Below, piece after piece: positions 11,581 to 23,118 of a DNA stretch of 64,000 nucleotides. A program made the translations under genes and the position numbers. A model generated the notes under the pieces. That model was given only the letters and a program-made list of their open reading frames with translations. It ran no database searches and was not told the DNA's origin. Location: NCBI RefSeq assembly GCF_009017415.1, contig NC_092406.1:1240001-1304000 (forward strand), in the 5' to 3' direction. This DNA comes from Aspergillus flavus (lineage: Eukaryota; Ascomycota; Eurotiomycetes; Eurotiales; Aspergillaceae). Numbering within the stretch: position 1 is the first letter of the stretch; every line of letters starts with the position of its first letter.

Positions 11581-13556
11581 ATGATTCAAGTATGGATATA
11601 TTGGGTGGTTTCGGGCCTTGTAGCATAATAGACATATGTCGAGACTTGCGAGGTTCCATACATGTTAGCAAAGATTTTCACAACGATTACTTGCTTAACG
11701 TATCGGAGGATATTGAGCTTTATGGCCCTGGACTACACAAGTGACAGCGCGCGTGGGCGTGTCATCAAGTCCAGTAATGCCCATCATTGAAATGGTCGTT
11801 ATACGGAACGAATAAGCCTCTATAATTGCATGAACTGATTCTTCAACTCTAGTACAGCAGGATTGTAACGTCACAAGGGTCTGTAGAGAGCTTTGGCTCG
11901 AACGGGCTACATAAACTTCAGTAGTCCAGTCTAGGAACTGCTCCGACAACGTCTATTTTCATTGTTGACAAGCGACAGGGCCGGGAGATAAGTATCGGGC
12001 TAATCTCTGGCTCAATAGTTCTCGGATACTCCTGGCTCAGTAGTAATGAGTGTAATAGGCATAAGTAACTCTTCTACGTTTTATTAGTTCGCCTAGGCAT
12101 TACATAAATCTGGAATATCTTGAATTCCCCCGTAGTCAAGTAGATATGATAAGAAGTTCCCCAACTGTGGGCAAAGAAGGCCATTCCGGGAAACGATCCA
12201 CTGCCAACCCCACATTTTTCTTAGTTCGGCGGCCTGGGGTAATCTCTGGGGGAACGATTGAAGACGGACTCATAGATTGGTTTGAAAAGCGTGGTATAGA
12301 TGTAGACATGGAGTCCATTTCTTTTTGCATTTCCAGTGAGATGTAAGTAGCTTGTAGTTTGTTGCGGTTTCCTATCGTTAAGAGAAATGGACAGCTTAAC
12401 AGTAGTGAAATGATAGTATCAGCTCATATCTAAACTCCAGAATCTTTCGGATATGAAGGTGGTTCTGCCGCTAGGGTCGTGAAAAGGGTCCAGACAAAGT
12501 AAGAAAAGACAAAAAAGATTAAAAATAAATAAAAATAAAAGAAAAAGAGGAAGAGAGAGAGAATGGAAGAACCAATCGTCTCCAATTAGACAGATCTAAG
12601 CGATATCGAAGCCCCGTCAAAGACTACGGTAAGTGTGTGTCTAATGAAATATAAGAACTCCATAGCATGGAGTAGCCATTTTGACATCAAAGACGTCCTG
12701 CGCCGAATGCGCGAGCTCTGCTCCATGATAGATCTATGATGAGGTAAGACGCCGAGTGCCTGACCCTTGAGGGTTCAACGGGAAAAGGAATTTTGGATAC
12801 GACAGGGCCAAAATAGAACTTCGAAGAAACTTTTTTGTGACATTCTCGAGTGAAATCAGTATATCTTGACGCGCTATGCCTGTTGTCCAAGGCGAAAGAG
12901 CATTGTACATCACATAGACATATCTAGTATGACCGAGAGTCCAATCTGGCACGCTAGGGTACCACTACTATGGTAACCATGTGCTAAGAAATACAGTGAT
13001 GTCTCGTGATTAGGGGTCCATTGGCGTATCCATCGTGCCATCTGGAATTGCTTGGTAGGCAACATTATCTTACCAGCAACCGTTGTGTTTTGGCCCGCGG
13101 GGAAACGCCGAGAATCGTACCAGAAATTGCTAGTCTTGCCTTGGCCAAGAGAACCAAACCCGAATACTACCTTAGCAGGGATCATTAGTTCCTGCGGAAT
13201 ACGAAGCCACTGAATCTTACTCCGGGGTATTGCCTCGAGCTAGTCTAGGCCACACAATGCCTTCACTTGGGAGGAGGGAAAGACTCATCCAGAACTTCCA
13301 TTACTTCTGTATGGTACGGTTCACCAGTTAACAATCGCTCTATTCCCACATGTACCACTCTTTTGACATTTACGGTCTCCGCTCCTTGCCTCGGGTGTAG
13401 CTCTGACGTATAACATTTCTTGGCCGAGGGAAAAAGAAGAAATAAGAAATCAGAAAGAAAGGGAAAGAAAAGCAAGGGAAAAAAAGGCTATGGTAGCCTC
13501 TCTATATTACCACCAGTCCAGATCGTCTGATCATCATCACCATATAGCACCGCACC
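11581..13556. other. Intergenic region, no gene supported
   Basis: Nearly 2 kb between two plus-strand genes. A purine/A-rich low-complexity stretch lies at about 12495-12565. On the minus strand, an open stretch at 12910-13239 of about 110 codons and a shorter one at 13263-13420 look mildly protein-like. I recognise no family and could not join them by a sensible intron. The right end holds the promoter of the membrane-protein gene. Confidence 0.45.
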
Positions 13557-14564
13557 ATGTCAGATATTGTGAGCCATCTCGATGGCATTTCTGGTGACCT
13601 TGCGGGCACTCGATACGGGCTGAAAGCAACCCTTGTCTTTTTCATCTCCATCTCCATCTACAATGTCATTGAGCTGGTAATCCTTGTGCTGTCGACATTC
13701 CGTCGCTGGACAGGTCTATATTTCTGGAGTTTGCTACTTTCGGGCTGCTTGGGGGTAGTTCCATACTCTCTCGGCTTCATGCTGAAGTTCTTCACACATT
13801 CCAGTTCTTTCTTGTCTGTTACGTTGCTTACTGTCGGCTGGTGGACGATGGTGACGGGCCAATCTTTTGTCCTCTATTCACGGCTACATCTTGTCATCCG
13901 TGATGAGTACATACTTCGCCGTGTGCTGTGCATGATTATAGCAAATGTCTTTCTTTTGCATATCCCTACCTCCGTCTTGACATATGGTTCCAACGTTCCT
14001 GATCGATCACCTTTATTCGTCAAAGGATATAACATCATGGAAAAAATCCAGATGACCGGATTCACCCTTCAAGAAGTGATAATCTCAGGGCTTTATATTT
14101 GGGAAACGACGAAACTGCTTCGGTTAGGTTCAAGCCGACAAAACCGAAGAATAATGCACCAGTTAGTCGGAATCAATGTTGCCATTCTGGTAATGGACTT
14201 AGCCCTTCTTGGGTTGGAGTATGCCAACTTCTACGCTATTCAGATCACGCTCAAAGGAGTCATATATAGCATCAAACTTAAGTTGGAGTTTGCCGTGCTC
14301 GGGAAATTGGTCGATATGGTTCATGGGCACAGGCGTCCGGGTGCCTTGGGAAATGACTTACAGTTATATTCCCTACAGTATGAATCTAGTCCGGCTGCAC
14401 CGGCGTCATCGTCTGGTCTGCTGGATACTATAAACTTCTCGCGCATTGTTCAAGATGGGACAAAACGAGCCCACATATTACAGAACGATAGTTGTCCGGA
14501 TAAGAAATTTACAATGAAGGTGTCGGATTTGGTTAAACGACGCCCTCCTGAGGGAATTATCTAG
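13557..14564 (+). CDS. Fungal seven-helix integral membrane protein (DUF7703-like)
   Basis: A single-exon gene for a 335-residue membrane protein. About seven hydrophobic segments are visible, at roughly residues 25-47, 55-76, 85-103, 122-143, 164-182, 203-222 and 232-252, followed by a soluble tail of about 80 residues rich in Ser, Arg and Lys. The N-terminal part, with YNVIELVILVLSTFRRWTGLYFW, resembles a family of uncharacterised fungal seven-helix proteins. No ligand or G-protein partner can be inferred. The start ATG lies in a typical context after a pyrimidine-rich leader. The gene is convergent with the Rad55-like gene, whose stop is 172 bp away. Confidence 0.78.
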   Translation: MSDIVSHLDGISGDLAGTRYGLKATLVFFISISIYNVIELVILVLSTFRRWTGLYFWSLLLSGCLGVVPYSLGFMLKFFTHSSSFLSVTLLTVGWWTMVTGQSFVLYSRLHLVIRDEYILRRVLCMIIANVFLLHIPTSVLTYGSNVPDRSPLFVKGYNIMEKIQMTGFTLQEVIISGLYIWETTKLLRLGSSRQNRRIMHQLVGINVAILVMDLALLGLEYANFYAIQITLKGVIYSIKLKLEFAVLGKLVDMVHGHRRPGALGNDLQLYSLQYESSPAAPASSSGLLDTINFSRIVQDGTKRAHILQNDSCPDKKFTMKVSDLVKRRPPEGII

Positions 14565-14736
14565 ATTTATATTATACGTCATTTCAATTTGTTCATACCC
14601 ATTATGACTTTCGTCTACTACAGCCCGCATGGACTGAAGCACTTGCAGCTACAAGAGTTCAACCGCTCGAGAAGCAGCTGTTTCGTATGCTTGGTCTCAA
14701 TATTACAAAGGACATAACACCAATGCAATCTAAGCC

Positions 14737-16071
14737 TCATCCAGCACCGTCACTCAAACCAGCATCGTCGCCTTCAACCCAGCCGAATTCTTCGTCGGAA
14801 TCTTCATCCTGGCTATCCGCAATCTCATCGACTTTGCGTTTCCGTTGGCTAGCTGATAGGCTCGTTTCAATTGGCACTTGAGGCAGGATTAGTGGTGGTG
14901 GGGTCTTGTCTATCCCTCGTAGACCGCCCTATTCATTAATGTGAGTCATCTGCGAGTGCTGTACGAGAAATATTCAAGCCTACCGTCTCAATCTTGAATG
15001 GTACGATATTCTCGTCCAATCTCAAAGATAAAGTTTTCCCTGCTCTCTTCATTACCTCCGCGAAATGAACACCCTTGGAATCCCCCTCATCCTCAGGCAG
15101 AAAGTCCCGAAAGATGGCAATTCTCACATGGACACTGTTCTCCCATGTTCCGCCCGCGAGAACCGGACACAGAGTTGCCCGCGGCTGGCCTCTGATTCGG
15201 GTATGCGTCTGGTTGACTAGAAGTATAGCTAAGCCATGTGTAGCTGCTAGTTTCACGAGTTGGTTGCCAAGGTCGCTTGTGACATTCCATTTGCGGTTCA
15301 TGAGCCATTGGATCTGCATCTTGTCCGTGATTCCTGACTGGGGTAGACGGGATTTGAACTCAGATGGATTGGGAAAATATGATGGAAACAACCCTGATAC
15401 AGAGTCGATAACGAGAAGCTTCGCATCTGCTGGGGGGAAGCCCTTGGGTGGGCGGATGAGGAGGGCTAGTAGATGTGGTAATGACCTTGCATGGAAGTAG
15501 ATCAAATTCTTGATAGGGTCTTCTGGTAGATCAGAAGATGTGGCATCAGGGGACTTCTTTAGCATGCTTGCTAGGCGCACTTTCGGGAGTGGGGATCCCG
15601 TATCTAGGAATGTTAGAGCCAATTCTCAGTGGAGTTTGGTTTCGTACCGATCCATATCACTTTATCCCCATTCCGGAGAGCCGATGTGGCAACGCTCAGA
15701 CTACAGGTATATTGTTAGATTAAAAGCAACGTGCGACAGGTAGAGATGGGACCCTACGCCAGCGATGTTTTCCCAGCGCCAGGGGGGCCGTACACTTCTG
15801 TGACATGTCCACATGGTATTCCATTGGAGTTTATGTCACAGGTACGTCCCAGTACATCCGCGGAAGGCGGACGGATCGCCTCATCTAATTGAGGAATACC
15901 CGTTGATATAGCGCCAGAGGAAGACGCGGCAGACGCGTGCAGAGACTGTGACGCAGGAAAAGAGATAACGCGTTCTGCACGTATCATTAACTTATCAATC
16001 TTTCCCGAACTGATTTACAAGAACTTACGAGGCTCCTGAGTGGAAAGACCGAGGTAATCCTGCTGGTTCAT
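14737..16071 (-). CDS. RecA/Rad51-family recombination mediator, Rad55-like
   Basis: ATPase paralogue of Rad51, expected to help load Rad51 during homologous recombination repair, probably with a Rad57 partner. Five exons were reconstructed: 16071-16029, 15974-15758, 15700-15648, 15603-14984 and 14928-14737 (374 residues). Introns are 54, 57, 44 and 55 nt. Walker A is GPPGAGKT at residues 77-84 and Walker B is LLVID at about 167-171. There is no long N-terminal helix-hairpin-helix domain, and the C-terminal tail is acidic (DSQDEDSDEEFGW), as in Rad55 rather than Rad57. The last exon after residue ~310 is easily missed, because the frame reaches a stop inside the final intron. The RecA fold is certain; the choice of Rad55 over another paralogue is inference. 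Confidence 0.82.
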
Positions 16072-16489
16072 GGTGACAGCGAACGCGAACCCGGCGCGTC
16101 AGGCCTGTCGGGATCAAATGGTGTTAGTTGCGCGCTTCGGAACACTAGAATACTGTCGACCTCTCATTTTGGTGTCGCAGTATGCTCCAGCTTCGCTGTG
16201 GTGATCCTGAGTCTAGCAACTGCTGACGGCGGTGGTTGATGACTGCGAGGTTTACTGGGGCATTAATGAGGAATTGCCGATTCAGACTAGCACACGCCGG
16301 AGTTAATTAAATGTGTTCAAATCTAATCTCCGAAGATCATGATCTTTTTTCCCTCGGCATCTGATGTACGGGCTTTATTCTTGTCCAACATAGTTAACTT
16401 TAAAGCTTATCGTAAACTTATATACTTTCTTTATGTGAAAAACGAAAGATATACGAGTTGTCCTTCTACATCGCAGACTCCATGCTTCA
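16072..16489. promoter_or_regulatory. Divergent promoter, Rad55-like and MOSC genes
   Basis: These 418 bp separate the two start codons. The MOSC-proximal side is AT-rich around 16380-16450 (pieces such as TTTAAAG and TTATATAC). I see no other gene. Confidence 0.4.
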
Positions 16490-17952
16490 ATGCTGAATTA
16501 CATTGAACCCATACTCGGCTTCAACACCGTGCGCCACTATGCTATCATTGCTATGAGCACAATATCATCTCTAGCCATTGTCTGGCTCCCTCTCATCCCC
16601 ATAGCCATATTCCTAATCTCTCATAAATACCGGCAATGCACAAACCCCCGTCCCAAAGGGTGTCGCAAGCTAGGTCTACTAGGCCCCAAAACCAACCTTC
16701 ACGACGAATACGATCCAAAGTACAGCCAAGGTGTGCCTGAGAAGCACACAGACCCAGAGGACAAGCCCTCATGGCGGATAAAAGCGCTCTTCGCATACCC
16801 GATCAAAAGCTGCGCCGGCGTCGAGCTAGACACAGCCGACGTCGTCCCAACAGGCTTCACCTATGACCGCCAATTCTGCTTCGCCGAATACATCACCCCA
16901 AAAACCAGCACCAACGGATCCCAACAAGCCCACTGGACAACAAGGACACTCCGCGACGGCTCGCTCTGCAGAATGGCTCTCATCAGACCCGAGATCTGGG
17001 TCCCCGACCCCACAGCTGAGGACTACTCCCCGGAGCTCCAGGAAGTGCAATCCCAAGGCGTCCTGGTAATCCACTACCCGCGAGTCACGGCCGGTATCCT
17101 CTCACTCCCAGTGAAACTGGGAGTGATGCTAGGCCTCCTCTCGAAGGAACTATCCTTCCGTGTCCCCTTCTCTCCTCCCCCAGAAAATACGAATCCTAAG
17201 TCAACGTACCCATTAACCCCCATCAAAATCTGGAAAGACACCCCCCTAGCCCACGACTATGGCTGCCACCTCCCACCCTCACTGCACCGTTTCCTGGACC
17301 CTGACCGTACCCGCGGCCCCCTGACCCTCTTCAGGACAAATTCATCTCACCACAGAGAAATCTTCCGGAACGCGCCCCGCAAGGAAGACTTAGGTTTCCA
17401 ACCAGTAACGGGCTTCGCAGACGCCTACCCCATCCATCTCCTCAATATAGCTAGCGTGCAAGATATAGCCGGTAAATGCAAAATGGACATCCCCGAGCTA
17501 AGTATCCGTCGCTTTCGGGCGAATATCATCGTCCAGGGTCCGGGGGCTTATGAAGAGGATCATTGGAAACGGGTGAGGATTTTTGGCCCGAAAACTGAGT
17601 CTGGGTCTGAGGGTGTGGAGGTCTACACTGCTTGTCGGACTATTCGGTGTAAGTTGCCGAATGTGGATCCTGATACTGGGATTCGGCATCCTGTAGAGCC
17701 GGATCGGGCGTTGAAGAGGTGGAGGAGGATTGATCGGGGGGATTTGACTAATGCTGCGTTGGGGATGCAGGTTGTTCCGGCTGTTAGAGGTATGTCTTTT
17801 TTTTTGTTTTTCCTTTGGGTTTTGTTGTGAGTTTGAGGCTGATTTTTGTAGAGTTTAGGGTTTGTGTTGGGGATGGCATTGAGGTGCTGGAGACTGGGGA
17901 GCATTGTTATATTAAGATGTTGAAGCCTGGGGAGAAGGTGGAGGGGGTTTAG
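16490..17952 (+). CDS. Membrane-anchored MOSC-domain protein, mARC-like molybdoenzyme
   Basis: Likely a molybdenum-cofactor reductase of the mitochondrial amidoxime reducing component type. There are two exons, 16490-17789 and 17852-17952, giving 466 residues. One hydrophobic helix at residues ~24-43 would anchor it, and the MOSC N-terminal beta-barrel begins near residue 95 (IKALFAYPIKSCAG). The MOSC domain contains TIRCKLPNVDPDTG; its Cys, about residue 387, aligns with the Mo-binding Cys of human mARC (RCILTTVDPDTG). The protein is about 130 residues longer than human mARC, because of an N-terminal linker and internal insertions. The exon 2 end (FRVCVGDGIEVLETG) is the expected C-terminal strand. 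Electron partners (cytochrome b5 and its reductase) are known for the family but not visible here. Confidence 0.82.
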
Positions 17953-18227
17953 GTTTGTGTTTCTCTTGTACTTCTCTTGTCTAAATGTGTATGTCAGACT
18001 GGGTGGTTCTGGTTGGGGGTGGGTTGTCTATACACTCTTTTGTTCTGTGCTATTAACTGGATGATATCATTTACTATGTATGTATATATTTACGATTGAA
18101 AACTAGTTTGGAAGTGGGATGGAAGTAGAATTGTATGTGATTTAAGTGACTATGTGTGAATTCAATAGGGTATCCTTTCAGACCCTCTCAAGGGTCGTTA
18201 TATACTAGCAGAAAAACAAAACCATTA

Positions 18228-20101
18228 TTATACAATAGCCGGACCAGCCTCGGCAGTCTTGAAGTGCGAGGACTCCGAAGTGCCCTTCGTCTCTTCACTC
18301 TCACTCCGGACCTCACTACCCCTGGCATCCACGATGGCCGCCTCTTCCTCTGGGTCTTCCGGGATAAGAAGGTTGAGGATCAGCCCCAACACTGCGGTAA
18401 CTGCGAAACCGTTGGTCATAACGAGCGTCACAGCATCCAGTAGCCCCTGCAGGGCGTGGTTATCACCGCTGTAAGTAAAGAAATAGTCGAACCAGTCCGG
18501 CACCAACGTGGCAGCCATACCAATGGCGAAAGAAGCCGTGAGGATGAAACGGTTGCGACGCGTGAACGGGATGGAGGAAATAATACGGATACCGGAGACA
18601 GCGACGGACGAGAAGAGGAATGTGGTCATACCGCCGAGGACAGAGCTAGGGATTGCGACAAGCGCGGCAGCGAACTTGGCGAAGATGCCCATGATCACGA
18701 GGAAGAAGCAGCAGCAGTATCCGGCCTTGCGGTTTGCGCATTTGGTCAGAGCGATGACACCGTTGTTTTGGGCGAACACGGACATGGGCGTGATGGTACA
18801 TAGGCCGGCGAGGAGACAGGTGAGACCGTTGCCGAGGACACCGCCTCTAATGCGCGAATCGAAGTCGGGCCCCTGCACTTCTACTTGGGAAACGTCGCAT
18901 GTGGCTGTGATGTCGCCGATTGATTCCATCATGATCACGATGTAGACGGCTAGTAAGGGGAGGATGAGCGGTGCGTATATCGTTAGAGGGAATGTCCGGA
19001 CCCAGATGAAGGAAACTACTGGGGCTGCATCAATGGTTGAGCGGTCGAAGTAGCCACATGCTCCCGCCACAATGCATCCAACTAGCAGACCAACGACGAC
19101 GGCGCAAGATTTCATGATAGGGGAGCCAAATCTTTCGCACAGAATAATGGTCACGAAGACCAGGAATCCGAGACCGATAAACTCCGCACTACCCCAAGGA
19201 AGAGCGTGCGGTGCATCTGCGCTGGGGCATAGGGCACGGGCGGAGGGGTCGCTGCCACAGCTGCCTGAGCCTCCTGCCCAATCTTTCATACCGGTCTCAA
19301 GGAGGGATGCTCCGATCAGGAGGACAGTTGGTCCAGTAACCAGGGGTGGGAAGACGCGTTTCAAAACCTTGCTGCTTATGAATGAAAGGCCGATCTGGAG
19401 TAAAGAGCATAGACAGGAGGTACCGAGGAGAGCTCCATAGCCCGCCGGACAAGGTAGACGGTTGCCCTGGGCATCAACGGGACAGTATCCGGACGAATAC
19501 ATCTGAGTGAAAGTTCCCGACGCTACAGTAATAATCGAGAACGAGGTACCCACAACTGAGATCAGACCCGTGCCGATCGAGTAAGGCGTTTTATAGATAC
19601 GAAAGCGGAGCATCTGAAGGGCGGACAGTAACCCGGATACGATCAGGGAGGTCGACACGAGGTATTGGTAGTCATCCTCTCCAAGGTTGGCTCCGGAAGA
19701 ACCACCCAGGAGAATTGGGGGCGAGATAACTGAACAACTTAGTATTACACCTCCCGTTATAATAGGACGATATGCCAACCTCCAGCCAACATTGCTAGGG
19801 AATGTTGTAAGCCCAAAATAAGAGCCAGCACGACCGGTACTCGATCATCCAGTCCGAAAAACGGTGCCGTTCGCCTCGTTTGCTGCATAAAAGGGATGTT
19901 GGGTGTGAAAAGGTATGCATAATCGTAGTCTCCTATTAAGCCATCCCTGTGGACGAATCGATTAGATTCATGTTGAAGTTACATAGGGTATCTGACAGTA
20001 ACAATGTACCTCGTGGTGAAGGTTTTGACAATCCGACGGGCTTTATCGGCCCAAGTTCGCTTGGGACGAAGGTCAGGACCAATCTGATCTGGTCCATCCA
20101 T
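18228..20101 (-). CDS. Uric acid/xanthine permease (NAT/NCS2 family, UapA/UapC type)
   Basis: Plasma-membrane proton symporter for purines. There are three exons, 20101-20010, 19946-19780 and 19729-18228, giving 586 residues (UapA has 574). The first two exons supply the cytosolic N-terminus, the LIGDYDYAYLF motif and the QH motif (LGLQHSLAML) in the first membrane helix. The substrate-binding acidic pair is E355/D359, and the NAT signature QNNG is at residues 407-410, each one residue off the UapA numbering I recall. A cytosolic tail rich in Glu and Ser follows. A xanthine/urate specificity is likely from these motifs; whether it is the UapA or the UapC orthologue I cannot settle. The gene is convergent with the MOSC gene. 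GATA-factor sites upstream fit nitrogen control. Confidence 0.92.
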
Positions 20102-20411
20102 GTTGGAGGTCTTTAGAAATGCTTCGCGGTTGAAAAATTTATCTTCTCTCTCAAAGGGAAACACGTTAATGGTCGCGCTGGAGGCAAGTATCCGCAAATA
20201 GATAGGGTTCGCTTCCGTATGGAGAGAAGGTTTCGTGAACCAGGGTATGATTGATGATTGAAACTTGATATCCCGAATGAAGATCGCGGGGAAACACGAG
20301 TTTTATGTTTCCCAGAGCTCTCGAGGGACCTGATAGTGAGATGTAGAGAAGAGCATCTCTAGGGAAGCGCGATCAGATTTTCCAAATTTCCGGGGGCGAA
20401 AGCGATACGGA

Positions 20412-20488
20412 TTATCGATAAGTGACGACGAGTGCGTCAATCAATCGAATAATTTAATAAATAAAGTTGGTTATCTATCAAGGATAAC
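20412..20488 (-). promoter_or_regulatory. GATA-factor site cluster upstream of the purine permease
   Basis: The stretch contains TTATCGATAAG at 20412-20422, which is two back-to-back GATA cores. It also contains GTTATC...GATAAC as an inverted pair at 20470-20488. Both lie 310-390 bp upstream of the permease start codon. Purine permeases in Aspergillus are known targets of the GATA activator AreA, so these are good candidate sites. Binding is inferred. Confidence 0.5.
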
Positions 20489-23118
20489 TCTAATTCGGGG
20501 GGGTTAGTCCCTTGGCGCCCTTCGCTTACAAGGGAGAACTCGGAAGAGACCTCGTGGTGGACGCGAGTCATTCCGGCAAAGAGAGTTCCAATGTGGAATA
20601 CTCGTTGCCACAAAGTAGATCCTGTTCAACGATTAGTATATGGGTTGACAACTAAATTATCAGCAAAGTTCTATAGTAAATGAAACAATGATTACATTGA
20701 ATAACATTGTCCTAAACAGCCAACAATTACAGAGTACATCCATCTCTTGATCAGTTAGCCCCGTACTGAACACTGTCTTACGCATCAATCAGCTTCAGCC
20801 ACTATGCCACCAGCTTTCTCTTCCCTACCAATCCCCTTTCCCCCTTTTTACAAACAAAAACATTAAAAGTTAGAGCAACAAAAACCGAATGAGTAACCGC
20901 CGCATAAGCCCGTTGACTATGATTGGCTCTAACTAATACAAATCCGCCAGAACACCAATCCGTGACAGTGCAGTCAGTTTCTCGAAACACTATCCCAAGA
21001 ATTTGGCCCGTGCGTATCCTTGGCTTCCCCAGTGGAGCCGAGATAAGGACAACCTCTTGAACCATTCTGAGAACGCGAAGCCCAGCCTGCTTATCAGTGA
21101 CCATAACGGGCACCGCCGAATTCCTCTAAAATCCGGGGGAGCTGATAGCAGACAGCCGAGCTGGTCACGATCGATATGTCGACCTGGAATTGACATCATC
21201 CCTTTGTTACAAGGGCTTGGGGCTTGGGGCTTGGGTTGACTGATGTACACTGACTGATGTTCTCACTGAGAAAGGGCGCGGATGACTACGCAGGGGGCAC
21301 CTTGCCAGATTAGGCGATTACGGGCCATTTTTGGACGGTTACATCGGTTTTGGATCAAGTGGGGAAATTAGCCGTCTTTCTTGAGGAGAGAAATGCTGCT
21401 AAATAGTAGTTATCGAGTGTGTGACTGTGAGGTTTGACTAAGGGATATCCATACTACATAGTCTAGAATAACGGTGGTTAGTGCTGGCACCCGTCCCCAT
21501 ATTATTGTGGAGTATATACTATACTCCAGAGTACATTCGTAGGTGGCCATCAAGTGTACCTTAATTGAAGGAACGCAGTGTGCCGCTGCAGGAACCTCGA
21601 CGTCTAGTATGAGACACTAACGTATGGATACATTGGGAATATCAGTGACTGTTATCTCCCAGATATACCATCTGCGATCTTGGTAACGATCTGATATGTC
21701 ACCATAGAAACTACCTTAAGTGTCGGGTAGACAAAGTCTCATCCAAAGGAATGGATAGCCACAGTAGAATAGTGCAAGCCCTACAAGGCGATCCATAGCC
21801 GTGCGGTTCTGCGGGGGCTAGACGGCTCTGGAATATTCAATGAGTGAATATAGTGAAGATGCAAAACGTGTTAATAAAAACATGCACTATACATAGCAAA
21901 CAATGACCGGAACATTTTAGATTTATCCTTGACCACAGAACATCTGCATTTAGTATTGGCGACACAACTCGTCTTCAACAACTTTCAGGCATCCTGACTG
22001 CCGGACAGTTGTCCGGAAGTTAGTTTACGAAGGCGTGGTGCATAGAAAGATCGCGGGACAAAGGAATCAAAGTTTTCGTTGAAGCAACAGGTCCGTCGCC
22101 ACCACGAAGTGGCAAGAACACCTCCATAGGGCTGCACCGTATATTCGGGTTATGTATATACTCTAACTGGATAACATGCTGGGGTCTCCGCGTCCCCAGT
22201 TAAGTTGTTTCAATTGTAATTACTGTCGTCTTACTACCCTAAATTACTGTGAGGGTGAATTCCTTCCGGTGGCTGCTGTGACTCTGACAACTTAAGCGTT
22301 CAGATATTGTAATCGCAGTTCGGGAAGGCTTCTAGTATGCGGAGAATGCAGCCGTTGATGCGAGGTGAGATTCAAAGTTTAGCTGTCGTTCTTTGGACGG
22401 AACCAATCAGACACGTCCTAGACCTTACCGCCTGCAAAAATGTGAAAATTGTTGGGGATTCAACAGATGGCGAATAGGTAGCGATTGGCCCAAAACAGCC
22501 GGACTAACCCGAAACAGCAGAGCCTGGCCGACGTTCGCCATCGAATCACAGGCGGCCCAACAAGCTTACTGGTAGGACAATTGGATAGTCGGCCTCGTCC
22601 CTGGTGTCCTTACATAGACATCAGCAATGCTGGAGGTTCGACTTGTTGAACACTGAATGCATTCGTGGACCTCGGAATCTTATGATCAATTGATTTACCT
22701 GTGAGGTGTGAATGATAAAAGAAGCCTGTCAGACCACTCTTTTCCTGGTTCTTCCATCTTTCCGGTTGATCGCTCAGCATAGCATCATTATTGCCGGCCT
22801 AACCTCGCATTTCCTGTCTTCCCCAACCGCCATCCACCGGTGGAACCCCTTGGGGTGTGCAAGTAAAGAGCTCCCGAATTTTTTTACTCATTCGCCTTCT
22901 CTTCTTTCGCCTCTTACCGGAGCTTCCCCACCCTTTTTTATTTCCATCACTTTTTCTTCCTCGGTTCTCTTGCCTCCGTTTAAATAGTCTTCCTCTTCTC
23001 TCCACCTCACCACCGTAACTCTTTCACCTATCAAGAGGGTATCCGTCACCGTCGACAGTCTCCTCGTCTTGGTTCGGGCATATCCGAGGTCTTCGAGAAG
23101 ACGAAAAACACCGACATC
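20489..23118. other. Intergenic region between divergent purine permease and desaturase genes
   Basis: About 2.6 kb with no gene I can support. It holds a 7-bp microsatellite at 21213-21235 and many short frames without resemblance to proteins. The last ~250 bp before the desaturase are pyrimidine-rich (22860-23040), typical of a strongly expressed fungal promoter and leader. Confidence 0.5.
21213..21235. repeat. Short tandem repeat (GGGCTTG)3
   Basis: Three perfect copies of the 7-bp unit GGGCTTG in tandem, plus two further G. This is an ordinary microsatellite. Confidence 0.8.

Noticed and set aside
14687..14881. A small plus-strand frame
   Set aside because: It is antisense to the last exon of the Rad55-like gene, which gives an acidic tail typical of that family.
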